A stretch of DNA of 32,721 nucleotides from Bordetella parapertussis (GTDB lineage: Bacteria > Pseudomonadota > Gammaproteobacteria > Burkholderiales > Burkholderiaceae_D): positions 1-32,721 of the forward strand of contig CAMCXB010000024.1 in NCBI GenBank assembly GCA_945883145.1. The letters are read 5' to 3'. The notes beneath the pieces are model-generated. The model searched no databases and was not told where the DNA came from. It was given only the letters and a program-made list of their open reading frames with translations. This document shows, in pieces, positions 16,741-24,267 of the stretch; the stretch's first letter is position 1, and each line of letters begins with the position of its first letter. Position numbers and translations under genes: made by a program.

Positions 16741-17919
16741 ATGACTACTCATCACGCAGAGTTCAAACTCGCTCCTCTGCAATCTAAATTACCGCGCGTA
16801 GGCACAACTATCTTTACCGTGATGTCAGCTTTAGCAGCTGAAAAAAAAGCGGTCAATCTCGGCCAAGGTTTTCCGGATTTTGAATGTGATCCTACATTAC
16901 TTGATGCAGTCAATGATGCGATGCGTAGTGGTCATAATCAGTATCCACCTATGGCAGGTATTTTGCCGTTACGTGAAGCGATCGCAAAAAAAATTCACGA
17001 TCTCTATCAATGTGATTACGATCCCGTCACTGAAATCACCGTTACTGCAGGTGGTACACAAGGCATCCTGACTGCTGTTTTGTGTTGTGTGCATGCAGGT
17101 GAAGAAGTGATTGTGATTGAACCTGCTTATGACAGCTATGTACCTGCAATAGAAATGGCAAATGCTAAACCAGTGTTCGTGCAGATGGAAATTAATGAAC
17201 AGGGTTATGTCATTCCTTGGGATAAGGTCGCTGCTGCGGTCACGCCTAAAACACGTTTGATCATGGTGAATTCACCGCATAACCCCACTGGTTCGGTGAT
17301 GCGTGAATCCGATGTCAAACAACTGGCTGACATAGTACGTGGCACGCAAATTCTCATACTTTCAGATGAAGTGTATGAACACATGGTGTTTGATGACAAA
17401 CGTCATGAATCGCTGTGTCGTTATCCAGAGCTAGTTACTCGCACTTTTGTGGTGTCGAGTTTTGGTAAGACTTATCACGTCACCGGTTGGAAGGTGGGCT
17501 TTGTGGCAGCGCCTGCTATGTTGTCAGCAGAATTTCGTCGCGTGCATCAGTTCAATGTTTTTACTGTAAACACGCCAGTGCAACATGGTTTAACCACATA
17601 CATGCACAACCCTTCGCCTTATTTAGAGCTCGCACATTTTTATCAAAAGAAACGTGACATGTTTCGTGCAGGATTAGCGAATACGCGATTCAAACTCTTG
17701 CCTTCGAATGGAACGTATTTTCAGTGTGCGGATTACTCTGCTATTTCTGATTTGCCGGAAGCAGAGTTTTGTACGTGGTTGACGACTGAAATTGGTGTAG
17801 CAGCGATTCCTATTTCTGCTTTTTATCAAGAGCCACGAGAATCAGGCATTGTGCGTTTTTGTTTTGCGAAGCGAGAGCAAACTTTGCAAACCGCTCTTGA
17901 GCGACTTGCAAAGCTTTAA
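16741..17919 (+). CDS. PLP-dependent aminotransferase, methionine aminotransferase type (YbdL-like)
   Basis: A fold-type I class I/II aminotransferase of 392 residues from the ATG at 16741; an in-frame TTG at 16714 is less likely. Motifs include NLGQGFPDFECDP (39-51), GGTQGIL (104-110) for phosphate and ring contacts, NSPHNPTG (177-184), LSDEVYEHMVFD (208-219), and the Schiff-base lysine in SSFGKTYHVTGWKVGF (K243). NLGQGFPDF and the overall pattern match the methionine/kynurenine aminotransferase group (E. coli YbdL), which transaminate methionine and aromatic amino acids. The exact substrate cannot be read from sequence. It probably forms a unit on its own and converges with the GST gene 13 bases away. 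Confidence 0.88.
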   Translation: MTTHHAEFKLAPLQSKLPRVGTTIFTVMSALAAEKKAVNLGQGFPDFECDPTLLDAVNDAMRSGHNQYPPMAGILPLREAIAKKIHDLYQCDYDPVTEITVTAGGTQGILTAVLCCVHAGEEVIVIEPAYDSYVPAIEMANAKPVFVQMEINEQGYVIPWDKVAAAVTPKTRLIMVNSPHNPTGSVMRESDVKQLADIVRGTQILILSDEVYEHMVFDDKRHESLCRYPELVTRTFVVSSFGKTYHVTGWKVGFVAAPAMLSAEFRRVHQFNVFTVNTPVQHGLTTYMHNPSPYLELAHFYQKKRDMFRAGLANTRFKLLPSNGTYFQCADYSAISDLPEAEFCTWLTTEIGVAAIPISAFYQEPRESGIVRFCFAKREQTLQTALERLAKL

Positions 17920-17932
17920 GCATATAGCGGCT

Positions 17933-18589
17933 TTATTTTTTACTGGACATCATTTGCATGAAGAGTTCACGATTGGTTCTGCGATCTGCATCCACTTTTT
18001 GTACGGATGCACGTTCGCCTAATTTCTTCACGTAATCGCGAATAGGATAGTCAGCTAGCATATCAACGCCATAAATCGCTTTCGTGGCCTGACCAACCAG
18101 TGGTAAATGCGCCAGTGCGACACAATCTGCCAGTGTGAATGTTGAACCTGCGACGAAAGGTGAAAACTTCGCAAGCTTGCCAAAGGCTGCAGTATTACGC
18201 TTTAAGATTTTTTCTACTCTTACTTTCGTTTCATCTGATACTTTGCCACCAAAAAAAGCTTCGCCATACAACTCACGTGCAACCAATTCCAGATGTAATT
18301 CCATAAACATGATCAAATGTCTAAGCTCAGCACGCTCAATCGGATCAGCAGGCATCAATGGTTTTTGTGGATAAGCATCTTCCAGATATTCAGCCATGAC
18401 TTGCGATTCACAAATTACTTGATCACCGATTTCAAAATACGGAATTTTTCCTAATATGGATTTTTCCATCAGCGCAGGTGAGCGATCCGCCCATACTAAT
18501 TTTTCTTCAAACGGCACTTCTTTTTCTAGCAACGCGAGCTTGACCTTGTTGTAGTAATTACTCGCTGCAAAACCGCATAGGGTCAGCAT
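17933..18589 (-). CDS. Glutathione S-transferase family protein
   Basis: A 218-residue cytosolic GST. The N-terminal thioredoxin-like domain has the first strand LTLCGFAASNYYNKVKLAL, the cis-proline region GKIPYFEI (47-54), and the glutathione gamma-glutamyl contact ESQVMAEYLEDAYP (61-74). The helical C-terminal domain carries the folding motif TLADCVALAHLP. The first-strand region has the sequence AASNYYNK rather than a canonical Cys or Ser, so the catalytic residue is uncertain. It diverges from the enoyl-CoA hydratase/isomerase gene. The substrate is unknown. Confidence 0.88.
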   Translation of the reverse strand: MLTLCGFAASNYYNKVKLALLEKEVPFEEKLVWADRSPALMEKSILGKIPYFEIGDQVICESQVMAEYLEDAYPQKPLMPADPIERAELRHLIMFMELHLELVARELYGEAFFGGKVSDETKVRVEKILKRNTAAFGKLAKFSPFVAGSTFTLADCVALAHLPLVGQATKAIYGVDMLADYPIRDYVKKLGERASVQKVDADRRTNRELFMQMMSSKK

Positions 18590-18643
18590 AATGTCTCCTT
18601 CGATTGTGAATAATTTTTGTATCGCGCTTTAAGCCTACTCAGC

Positions 18644-18678
18644 CCTCATCACTGCAGATTCGGCACTGAGGGTACAAT
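18644..18678 (+). promoter_or_regulatory. Candidate promoter and inverted repeat before the enoyl-CoA gene
   Basis: GGGTACAAT provides a -10 TACAAT at 18673-18678, about 80 bases before the ATG at 18761. CCCTCA and TGAGGG form a six-pair inverted repeat whose right arm touches the -10 box, suggesting an operator. No clear -35 is seen. This is the 171-base divergent gap between the GST and enoyl-CoA genes; nothing else stands out in it. Confidence 0.35.
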
Positions 18679-18760
18679 GCAGAATGATAAGAAACCAGCA
18701 CGCTATTATCACTTAAATTGAATTAACACTCACTTTCTTAACTCTCATCTGCCCGCAACC

Positions 18761-19540
18761 ATGTCTGCTGAATTGCTAGCTTCGCGACGCGAAGCGACTT
18801 TAATCCTGACACTCTCTAATCCTGGCGCGAAGAATGCGCTGCATCCCGATATGTATGCCGCTGGCATTGAGGCTTTGTCCACCGCTGAACGCGATCATGC
18901 TATTCGCGCTGTTGTTATCACTGGCGCGGATAATTTTTTTTGCGCCGGCGGTAATCTGAATCGCTTACTCGCGAATCGCGAACAAGATCCTTCCGTTCAA
19001 GCAGAATCGATTAATCAATTACACAATTGGATAGAATCCATACGCGATTGCCCTAAGCCAGTGATTGCTGCAGTTGAAGGCGCTGCTGCAGGTGCTGGTT
19101 TTTCTCTCGCACTCGCTTGTGATTTGATTGTCTCCGGTGCTTCTACAAAATTCGTTATGGCGTATGTGAAAGTCGGACTGACACCGGATGGTGGTGCTTC
19201 TTGGTTTTTATCACGTGCATTACCACGACAACTTGCGAGTGAAATCATCATGGAAGGCAAAGCGGTTTCCGCTGCACGCTTACAGCAAAGTGGATTAGTT
19301 AATCGCGTTGTACCGGATGGTCATGCTTTATCGGATGCACTTGATTGGAGTGATGAACTCGCTGCACTCTCACCTAACGCATTAGAAAATATCAAAAGCC
19401 TGTTACGTGAAGCGCCAGTAAATACATTGCCTCAACATTTCGAAGCTGAAAAACAAAAATTTGTAGAAAGTCTGCATCACGCAGATGGACTAGAAGGCAT
19501 TACTGCCTTTCTCGAAAAAAGAAAGCCACATTACCGATGA
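18761..19540 (+). CDS. Enoyl-CoA hydratase/isomerase family protein, PaaG-like
   Basis: A 259-residue crotonase-fold protein. The oxyanion-hole stretches are FCAGGNLNRL (60-69) and VEGAAAGAGFSLALACD (105-121). The first catalytic glutamate of true hydratases is replaced: the segment AYVKVGL has V136 there. An aspartate (D143, in GLTPDGGASW) sits where PaaG-type isomerases have their catalytic acid; the second glutamate position (E161) is kept. An isomerase or related reaction is thus more likely than simple hydration. The stop overlaps the start of the histidine phosphatase by four bases (ATGA), so the two are coupled. Further downstream, after a 117-base control region, come the kinase and acyl-CoA dehydrogenase. 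Confidence 0.88.
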   Translation: MSAELLASRREATLILTLSNPGAKNALHPDMYAAGIEALSTAERDHAIRAVVITGADNFFCAGGNLNRLLANREQDPSVQAESINQLHNWIESIRDCPKPVIAAVEGAAAGAGFSLALACDLIVSGASTKFVMAYVKVGLTPDGGASWFLSRALPRQLASEIIMEGKAVSAARLQQSGLVNRVVPDGHALSDALDWSDELAALSPNALENIKSLLREAPVNTLPQHFEAEKQKFVESLHHADGLEGITAFLEKRKPHYR

Positions 19541-20241
19541 CATTTACTAAACGACGTCGCATATTTTTAATGCGACATGGCAGCGTGACTTATTTTGATG
19601 CTGCTGGTAATCCAGTCTTACCTGAATCCGTACCACTGAATGCAACTGGCAGAGAACAAGCCACTGCTGCAGGTCGTGTCTTTGCTGAATCGAGCATACG
19701 CTTTGATCGTGTGATCGTATCGGGATTGCCGCGTACTGTAGAAACTGCTTCGTTAGTGTTAGCAGAAACAAAACAACAACTAGACCTTCAGCAAATACCT
19801 GAGTTGGTAGAAATACGCGGAGGCAAACTCGCTGCGATTCCTGATGCTGAGTTACGTGAAGCTTTCATAGGCGCGTTTGAAGGTGTCGCACCAGAAGAGA
19901 AACGTTTTCTGGCGGGTGAAAGCATAGGCGAGTTAATGGACAGAGTGCATCCTGCTATTGATGCATTACGTGCTGATGCTGATTGGGATACTCTGCTCTT
20001 AGTCTTGCATGGCGGTGTGAATCGCGCCATTCTTTCTTATGCACTCACAGGTCAACGTCTTTTCTTGGGCAATCTGGCGCAAACTGCTGGTTGTATCAAT
20101 GCACTTGATGTCGGTGATGCGCATCACGATTGGGTCGTGCGCTTCATGAATTACTCCCCTCCTTCAGCCTTACAAGCTGAATCGCGCGGTACGACGATGG
20201 AAGCCTTGTTTCATCAGTATAGAAAAGCACGAGGAATCTGA
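19537..20241 (+). CDS. Histidine phosphatase family protein (phosphoglycerate-mutase-like)
   Basis: A 234-residue protein of the branch-1 histidine phosphatase fold. The phosphohistidine motif LMRHGSV has R13, H14 and G15. The second arginine is in VSGLPRTVETA, and the second histidine is in LLVLHGGVNRAIL. An acidic residue in ELVEIRGG is in the usual place for the proton donor. Substrate unknown: the fold includes phosphomonoesterases and mutases. It overlaps the enoyl-CoA gene by four bases and stands upstream of an APH-fold kinase, which suggests a role in handling phosphorylated metabolites, but that is inference from position. Confidence 0.87.
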   Translation: MTFTKRRRIFLMRHGSVTYFDAAGNPVLPESVPLNATGREQATAAGRVFAESSIRFDRVIVSGLPRTVETASLVLAETKQQLDLQQIPELVEIRGGKLAAIPDAELREAFIGAFEGVAPEEKRFLAGESIGELMDRVHPAIDALRADADWDTLLLVLHGGVNRAILSYALTGQRLFLGNLAQTAGCINALDVGDAHHDWVVRFMNYSPPSALQAESRGTTMEALFHQYRKARGI

Positions 20242-20291
20242 TAACTGGTCGGCATCAGGGTAGAATCAAGTTAATAAAAAACACATAGCAA

Positions 20292-20327
20292 TTTAACGAA
20301 TTAACACCGTTAAAACAGTTCGTTAAA
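20292..20327. promoter_or_regulatory. Nested palindrome before the kinase/acyl-CoA dehydrogenase operon
   Basis: TTTAACGAA (20292-20300) and TTCGTTAAA (20319-20327) form a perfect nine-pair inverted repeat. Inside it TTAAC/GTTAA (20301-20313) forms a second one. It lies 31 bases before the kinase start and downstream of a possible -10 TAGAAT at 20261. The symmetry and place suit a repressor operator; no T-run follows, so a terminator is unlikely. Confidence 0.5.
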
Positions 20328-20358
20328 AATAATAAAACATAGCCAAAGAGACATCACC

Positions 20359-21426
20359 ATGTATGAAGAATTTATGGGCACCAAGCCCGTAGCAGAACGT
20401 CAGAAAGTCGATCTTGGTGCTTTATCCGATTATATGCACAAGCATGTCGCTGGTTTTAGTGGTGATTTGCAGATACAACAATTTAAAGGTGGTCAATCTA
20501 ACCCCACCTTCATGCTCACTGCAGGCTCGCAGCGTTACGTGTTGCGCACTAAACCTGCACCTGCAGCAAAACTCCTCCCTTCTGCACATGCGATAGAACG
20601 TGAATTTCGTGTGATGGATGCTTTATCCAAAGCCGGCTTTCCAGCTGCGCATCAATATGCATTGTGTGAAGATGAAGAAGTAATTGGTCGTGCGTTCTAC
20701 ATCATGGAATTTATGGATGGACGTGTGTTGTGGGATCAATCCATGCCCGACATGAGCAATGCAGAACGTGCAGCCCACTATGATGAAATGAATCGTGTGA
20801 TTGCGCAGTTACACACTATTGATTACAAGGCGATAGGACTAGAAACCTATGGCAAACCAGGTAATTATTTTGGACGGCAAATAGATCGTTGGACACGTCA
20901 ATATAAAGCTTCAGAAACTGAACACATTCCAGCGATGGAGCATTTAATCGAATGGCTACCGCAACACATTCCAGCTGGTGAGCAAACAACGATTGTGCAT
21001 GGTGACTATCGTTTGGATAACATGATTTTTCATCCAACTGAGCCGCGCATATTGGCTGTACTCGATTGGGAACTCTCTACACTAGGACATCCCCTTGCTG
21101 ATTTTTCTTATCACTGCATGAGTTGGCATATTGTGCCGGGACTGTTTCGTGGCATTGCAGGTCTTGATCTCAAATCATTAGGCATACCAAGCGAAGAAGA
21201 TTATTTAGCGAAGTATAGTGAGCGTACTGGTATCGCTATTCACAAAGAAGACTTCCGTTTCTACCTTGCTTACAACATGTTTCGTATGGCAGGTATTTTG
21301 CAAGGCATTATGAAACGCTATCAAGATGGCACAGCGGCTAGTGAACAAGCATTAAAAAATGGTCAAGCTGCACGACCCATGGCTGAGATGGGTTGGGAAT
21401 TCGCATCTGGCAAGAAAACAATTTAA
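20359..21426 (+). CDS. APH-fold phosphotransferase, LvaA / ACAD10-11 kinase-domain-like
   Basis: A 355-residue kinase of the aminoglycoside-phosphotransferase/choline-kinase fold. The Brenner-type catalytic loop is HGDYRLDN (H214 to N221, catalytic D216), and the metal-binding motif is LDWELSTLG with D236. The glycine-rich N-terminal segment FKGGQSNPTF and lysine in YVLRTKP (K65) complete the ATP site. This subfamily is normally found beside or fused to an acyl-CoA dehydrogenase: in animal ACAD10/ACAD11, and as LvaA with LvaC in Pseudomonas levulinate catabolism. There it phosphorylates the 4-hydroxyl of a 4-hydroxyacyl-CoA. The acyl-CoA dehydrogenase follows 29 bases on, so that role is likely here. 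It is not an antibiotic resistance gene by context. Confidence 0.88.
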   Translation: MYEEFMGTKPVAERQKVDLGALSDYMHKHVAGFSGDLQIQQFKGGQSNPTFMLTAGSQRYVLRTKPAPAAKLLPSAHAIEREFRVMDALSKAGFPAAHQYALCEDEEVIGRAFYIMEFMDGRVLWDQSMPDMSNAERAAHYDEMNRVIAQLHTIDYKAIGLETYGKPGNYFGRQIDRWTRQYKASETEHIPAMEHLIEWLPQHIPAGEQTTIVHGDYRLDNMIFHPTEPRILAVLDWELSTLGHPLADFSYHCMSWHIVPGLFRGIAGLDLKSLGIPSEEDYLAKYSERTGIAIHKEDFRFYLAYNMFRMAGILQGIMKRYQDGTAASEQALKNGQAARPMAEMGWEFASGKKTI

Positions 21427-21455
21427 TTCGATAGTAAAAAAACCAAGGGGACAAA

Positions 21456-22718
21456 ATGGAATTCGAATATTCACCGCGTTGTAATGAATTGCGAGAAAAA
21501 CTCCTAAAGTTTATGGATGAGCATATTTATCCAAATGAACATGCCTATAAAAATGAAGTTGATAGTAATGGCAAAGATAAAGGTAATCGCTGGATACCAA
21601 CTAAGATCATTGAAGAATTAAAACCTAAAGCACGCGAACAAGGTTTATGGAATCTCTTCTTACCAAAATCAACACGTGCTCCTGAAGGTCTTTCCAACAC
21701 TGACTACGCACCACTGTGTGAAATCATGGGTCGTATTCCTTGGGCACCAGAAGTATTTAATTGCTCAGCACCAGATACCGGCAATATGGAAACCATAGAG
21801 CGTTATGGTAGTGAAGAAAATAAACGCGAATGGTTAGAGCCACTACTGCGTGGTGAGATTCGTTCTGCCTTTGCGATGACTGAGCCTGATGTGGCTTCCT
21901 CTGATGCTACCAATGTAGAAACCCGTATAGAACGCGTAGGTAATGACTATGTCATCAATGGCCACAAGTGGTGGATCTCTGGTGCTGGCGATCCTCGCTG
22001 CAAAATTTTTATCTTAATGGGTAAAACGGATCCACATGCAGCACGCCACTCACAACAATCGATGATCTTGGTGCCTGCTGATACTAAGGGCGTGACGATT
22101 AAACGTCCTCTACCAGTGTTTGGTTATGATGATGCGCCACACGGTCATTGCGAAATTTTATTTGAAAACGTACGCGTACCTGCTTCGAATATTCTTTTAG
22201 GCGAAGGACGTGGATTTGAAATCGCGCAAGGTCGTTTAGGACCAGGTCGTATTCATCATTGCATGCGTGCGATTGGTACTGCTGAACGTGCTCTCGAGCT
22301 CATGTGCCGTCGTTTAAATAGTCGCACTGCGTTTGGTAAAAAGATTTCTGAGCAAGGTGTGTGGCGTGAACGTATTGCTGAATCACGTATCTTGATTGAT
22401 AGCGCACGTTTATTGACGCTAAAAGCAGCCTACATGATGGATACCGTAGGTAATAAATATGCGAAATCAGAAATCGCGATGATTAAAGTGTTAGCACCGA
22501 CCATGGCGCAAAAAATCATAGACTGGGCGATTCAAGCACATGGTGCTGGTGGCGTATCTGATGATTTCCCACTCGCGCAATTATGGGCACATAACCGTAC
22601 CCTACGTATTGCGGATGGTCCAGATGAAGTACATCGTAATGCTATTGCTAAGCTCGAACTTGCACGCTACATGAGCTTGCCGGGTGAAGAGTTGGAATTG
22701 CCCGTTACACGTTCCTAA
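21456..22718 (+). CDS. Acyl-CoA dehydrogenase family protein, ACAD11/LvaC-like
   Basis: A 420-residue flavoprotein of the acyl-CoA dehydrogenase family, with AAGGGGA before the ATG. The FAD/substrate segment AFAMTEPDVASSDATN and the beta-domain segment INGHKWWISGAGDPRC are clear; so is RTAFGKKISEQGV. At the place of the usual catalytic glutamate (xEGTxEI) it has LRIADGPDEVHRNA, with aspartate D387. This DGPDEVH signature is what I recall for ACAD10/ACAD11 and LvaC, which remove phosphate from 4-phosphoacyl-CoA rather than simply desaturating. Together with the upstream kinase it forms the likely 4-hydroxyacyl-CoA unit. A terminator follows about 30 bases after the stop. Confidence 0.9.
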   Translation: MEFEYSPRCNELREKLLKFMDEHIYPNEHAYKNEVDSNGKDKGNRWIPTKIIEELKPKAREQGLWNLFLPKSTRAPEGLSNTDYAPLCEIMGRIPWAPEVFNCSAPDTGNMETIERYGSEENKREWLEPLLRGEIRSAFAMTEPDVASSDATNVETRIERVGNDYVINGHKWWISGAGDPRCKIFILMGKTDPHAARHSQQSMILVPADTKGVTIKRPLPVFGYDDAPHGHCEILFENVRVPASNILLGEGRGFEIAQGRLGPGRIHHCMRAIGTAERALELMCRRLNSRTAFGKKISEQGVWRERIAESRILIDSARLLTLKAAYMMDTVGNKYAKSEIAMIKVLAPTMAQKIIDWAIQAHGAGGVSDDFPLAQLWAHNRTLRIADGPDEVHRNAIAKLELARYMSLPGEELELPVTRS

Positions 22719-22746
22719 GCTGCTGTATTATTTAAGACAGTCCCAC

Positions 22747-22771
22747 ACGCGCCGACTCTTCGGCGCGTTTT
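22747..22771 (+). terminator. Rho-independent terminator after the kinase/acyl-CoA dehydrogenase pair
   Basis: ACGCGCCGA and TCGGCGCGT form a perfect nine-pair GC-rich stem with loop CTCT, followed by TTTTC. The T-run is short, so some read-through into the GST-HAD pair is likely. Confidence 0.75.
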
Positions 22772-22790
22772 CATTCTAAAGGAGTCTCTG

Positions 22791-23483
22791 ATGATTGATC
22801 TCTATTCCATGGCAACCCCGAATGGTCACAAAGTCCACATCATGTTAGAAGAATGTGGTCTACCTTATCGTGTACATAATATTGATATTGGTGAGGGCGA
22901 TCAATTCAAACCAGAGTTTCTTGCAATCTCACCGAATAATAAAATTCCTGCCATCGTTGATAGCAATGGACCCGATGGAAAACCGATGTCGTTGTTTGAA
23001 TCCGGTGCGATTCTGGTTTACCTCGCCAGTAAAGTTGAACAATTCCTCGGTAAGACTGATAGAGAAAAATTCACAGTACTGCAATGGTTGATGTTTCAAA
23101 TGGGCGGTCTAGGCCCCATGCTAGGACAAGCGCATCACTTTCGTATATATGCGCCAGAAAAAATTGATTACGCTTACAACCGTTACACCAATGAAGCTAA
23201 ACGTTTATATGGCGTCATGGATAAACAACTTGCCTCACATGCTTATCTCGCTGGTGATGACTACACAATCGCAGACATCGCTTGTTTTCCATGGACACGC
23301 TCTTGGAAAAATCAAGGCATAGATTGGGCTGATTATCCGCATGCAAAACGTTGGTTTGATGTTATTAGTGAACGACCTGCCGTACAACGTGGCGTAGAAG
23401 TCTTAACGGCATTACGTAAACCCTTGGTTGATGACAAAGCCAAAGAATTATTATTTGGTGCGACACAATACGAAAGACGTTAA
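22791..23483 (+). CDS. Glutathione S-transferase family protein, YfcG/Ure2p-like
   Basis: A 230-residue protein with a strong AAAGGAG ribosome site (22778-22784). The first strand and helix read LYSMATPNGHKVHIMLEECG; the ATPNGHK stretch with Thr and Asn is typical of the Ure2p/YfcG (nu-class) group, which reduces disulfides using two glutathione molecules. SPNNKIPAIVD carries the cis-proline, and LFESGAILVYLA the glutathione contact. The C-terminal domain has YTIADIACFPW. It is followed after two bases by the HAD gene, so the two are translationally coupled. Actual substrate unknown. Confidence 0.9.
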   Translation: MIDLYSMATPNGHKVHIMLEECGLPYRVHNIDIGEGDQFKPEFLAISPNNKIPAIVDSNGPDGKPMSLFESGAILVYLASKVEQFLGKTDREKFTVLQWLMFQMGGLGPMLGQAHHFRIYAPEKIDYAYNRYTNEAKRLYGVMDKQLASHAYLAGDDYTIADIACFPWTRSWKNQGIDWADYPHAKRWFDVISERPAVQRGVEVLTALRKPLVDDKAKELLFGATQYERR

Positions 23484-23485
23484 GC

Positions 23486-24178
23486 ATGCGTCAACCAAAA
23501 ATCATTGCGTTTGATGTGTTTGGGACTGTCGTAGATTGGCATGGCTCCATACAACAAGAAGCTGAGCACATCATGCCAGGCATTGATGGCTCTGCATTCG
23601 CAAATGCATGGCGAGCAGGTTATAAACCTGCCATGGCCGAGGTACGTAGTGGGAATTTGGGGTGGACAAAAATTGATGACCTACATCGCCGTATACTCGA
23701 TCGCATCCTGCCTGAATTTCATGTCTCATTGAATGAAGAACAAAAACAATTTCTTAATCTTGCATGGCATAGGCTAGCACCTTGGTCAGATACCATATTA
23801 GGTCTTACACAACTCAAAGCCAAATACACCATCACCACACTCTCGAATGGTAATTTAGGTTTGTTAGCGAACATGGCAAAACATGCGGGTCTTCCTTGGG
23901 ATCTTATACTCTCAGCTGAAGTATTCCAACATTACAAACCTGATCCAGAAGCTTACTTAGGCGTAGCAGATATTTTTGATGTGGCTGCGTCCGACGTCAT
24001 GTTAGTTGCAACCCATGAAGATGATTTAGATGCAGCGCAGTCTTGTGGACTCATGACGGCTTATGTACATAGACCACATGAATATGGCATGCAAAAAACC
24101 AAAGTAGTTGGAGACTTAAATCGCTTTGATTATCAAGCGATGGATTTAATTGAATTAGCAAAGCAACTGTCTGCGTAA
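23486..24178 (+). CDS. HAD-superfamily hydrolase, haloacid-dehalogenase type II family
   Basis: A 230-residue HAD protein. Residues line up number for number with L-2-haloacid dehalogenase: nucleophile D10 and T14 in FDVFGT, S120 in TLSNGN (S118 there), K151 and Y157 in YKPDPEAY, D180 in the acidic motif; R43 is near the halide-binding R41. Two residues of the dehalogenase active site differ: S175 is Ala and N177 is His (LVATHEDDLDA). Dehalogenation is therefore doubtful and a phosphatase or other hydrolase is possible. It is coupled to the GST gene. Animal ACAD10 carries a HAD domain before its kinase and acyl-CoA dehydrogenase domains, which makes this position suggestive. Confidence 0.88.
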   Translation: MRQPKIIAFDVFGTVVDWHGSIQQEAEHIMPGIDGSAFANAWRAGYKPAMAEVRSGNLGWTKIDDLHRRILDRILPEFHVSLNEEQKQFLNLAWHRLAPWSDTILGLTQLKAKYTITTLSNGNLGLLANMAKHAGLPWDLILSAEVFQHYKPDPEAYLGVADIFDVAASDVMLVATHEDDLDAAQSCGLMTAYVHRPHEYGMQKTKVVGDLNRFDYQAMDLIELAKQLSA

Positions 24179-24191
24179 TTTGAGACATGTT

Positions 24192-24267
24192 GTAGAGATA
24201 ATTAGCGCAGCGACATCATCTGTTAACATTAATTTTCGTACGATTACGCTACGCTAATCGTACCTAC
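24192..24267. repeat. REPIN-like inverted doublet 2
   Basis: The plus-strand copy (24192-24221) has foot GTAG, stem AGATAAT/ATCATCT with one mismatch, and loop TAGCGCAGCGAC. The minus-strand copy (24238-24267, read leftwards) has foot GTAG, stem GTACGAT/ATCGTAC and loop TAGCGTAGCGTA. Foot, stem length and loop length equal those of the doublet at 13335, and stem changes are compensated. The outer feet face away from each other, as in REPINs. Confidence 0.78.

Noticed and set aside
20359..21426. APH-fold protein as an aminoglycoside resistance gene
   Set aside because: The subfamily features and the coupled acyl-CoA dehydrogenase point to acyl-CoA metabolism; no resistance or mobile context is present.
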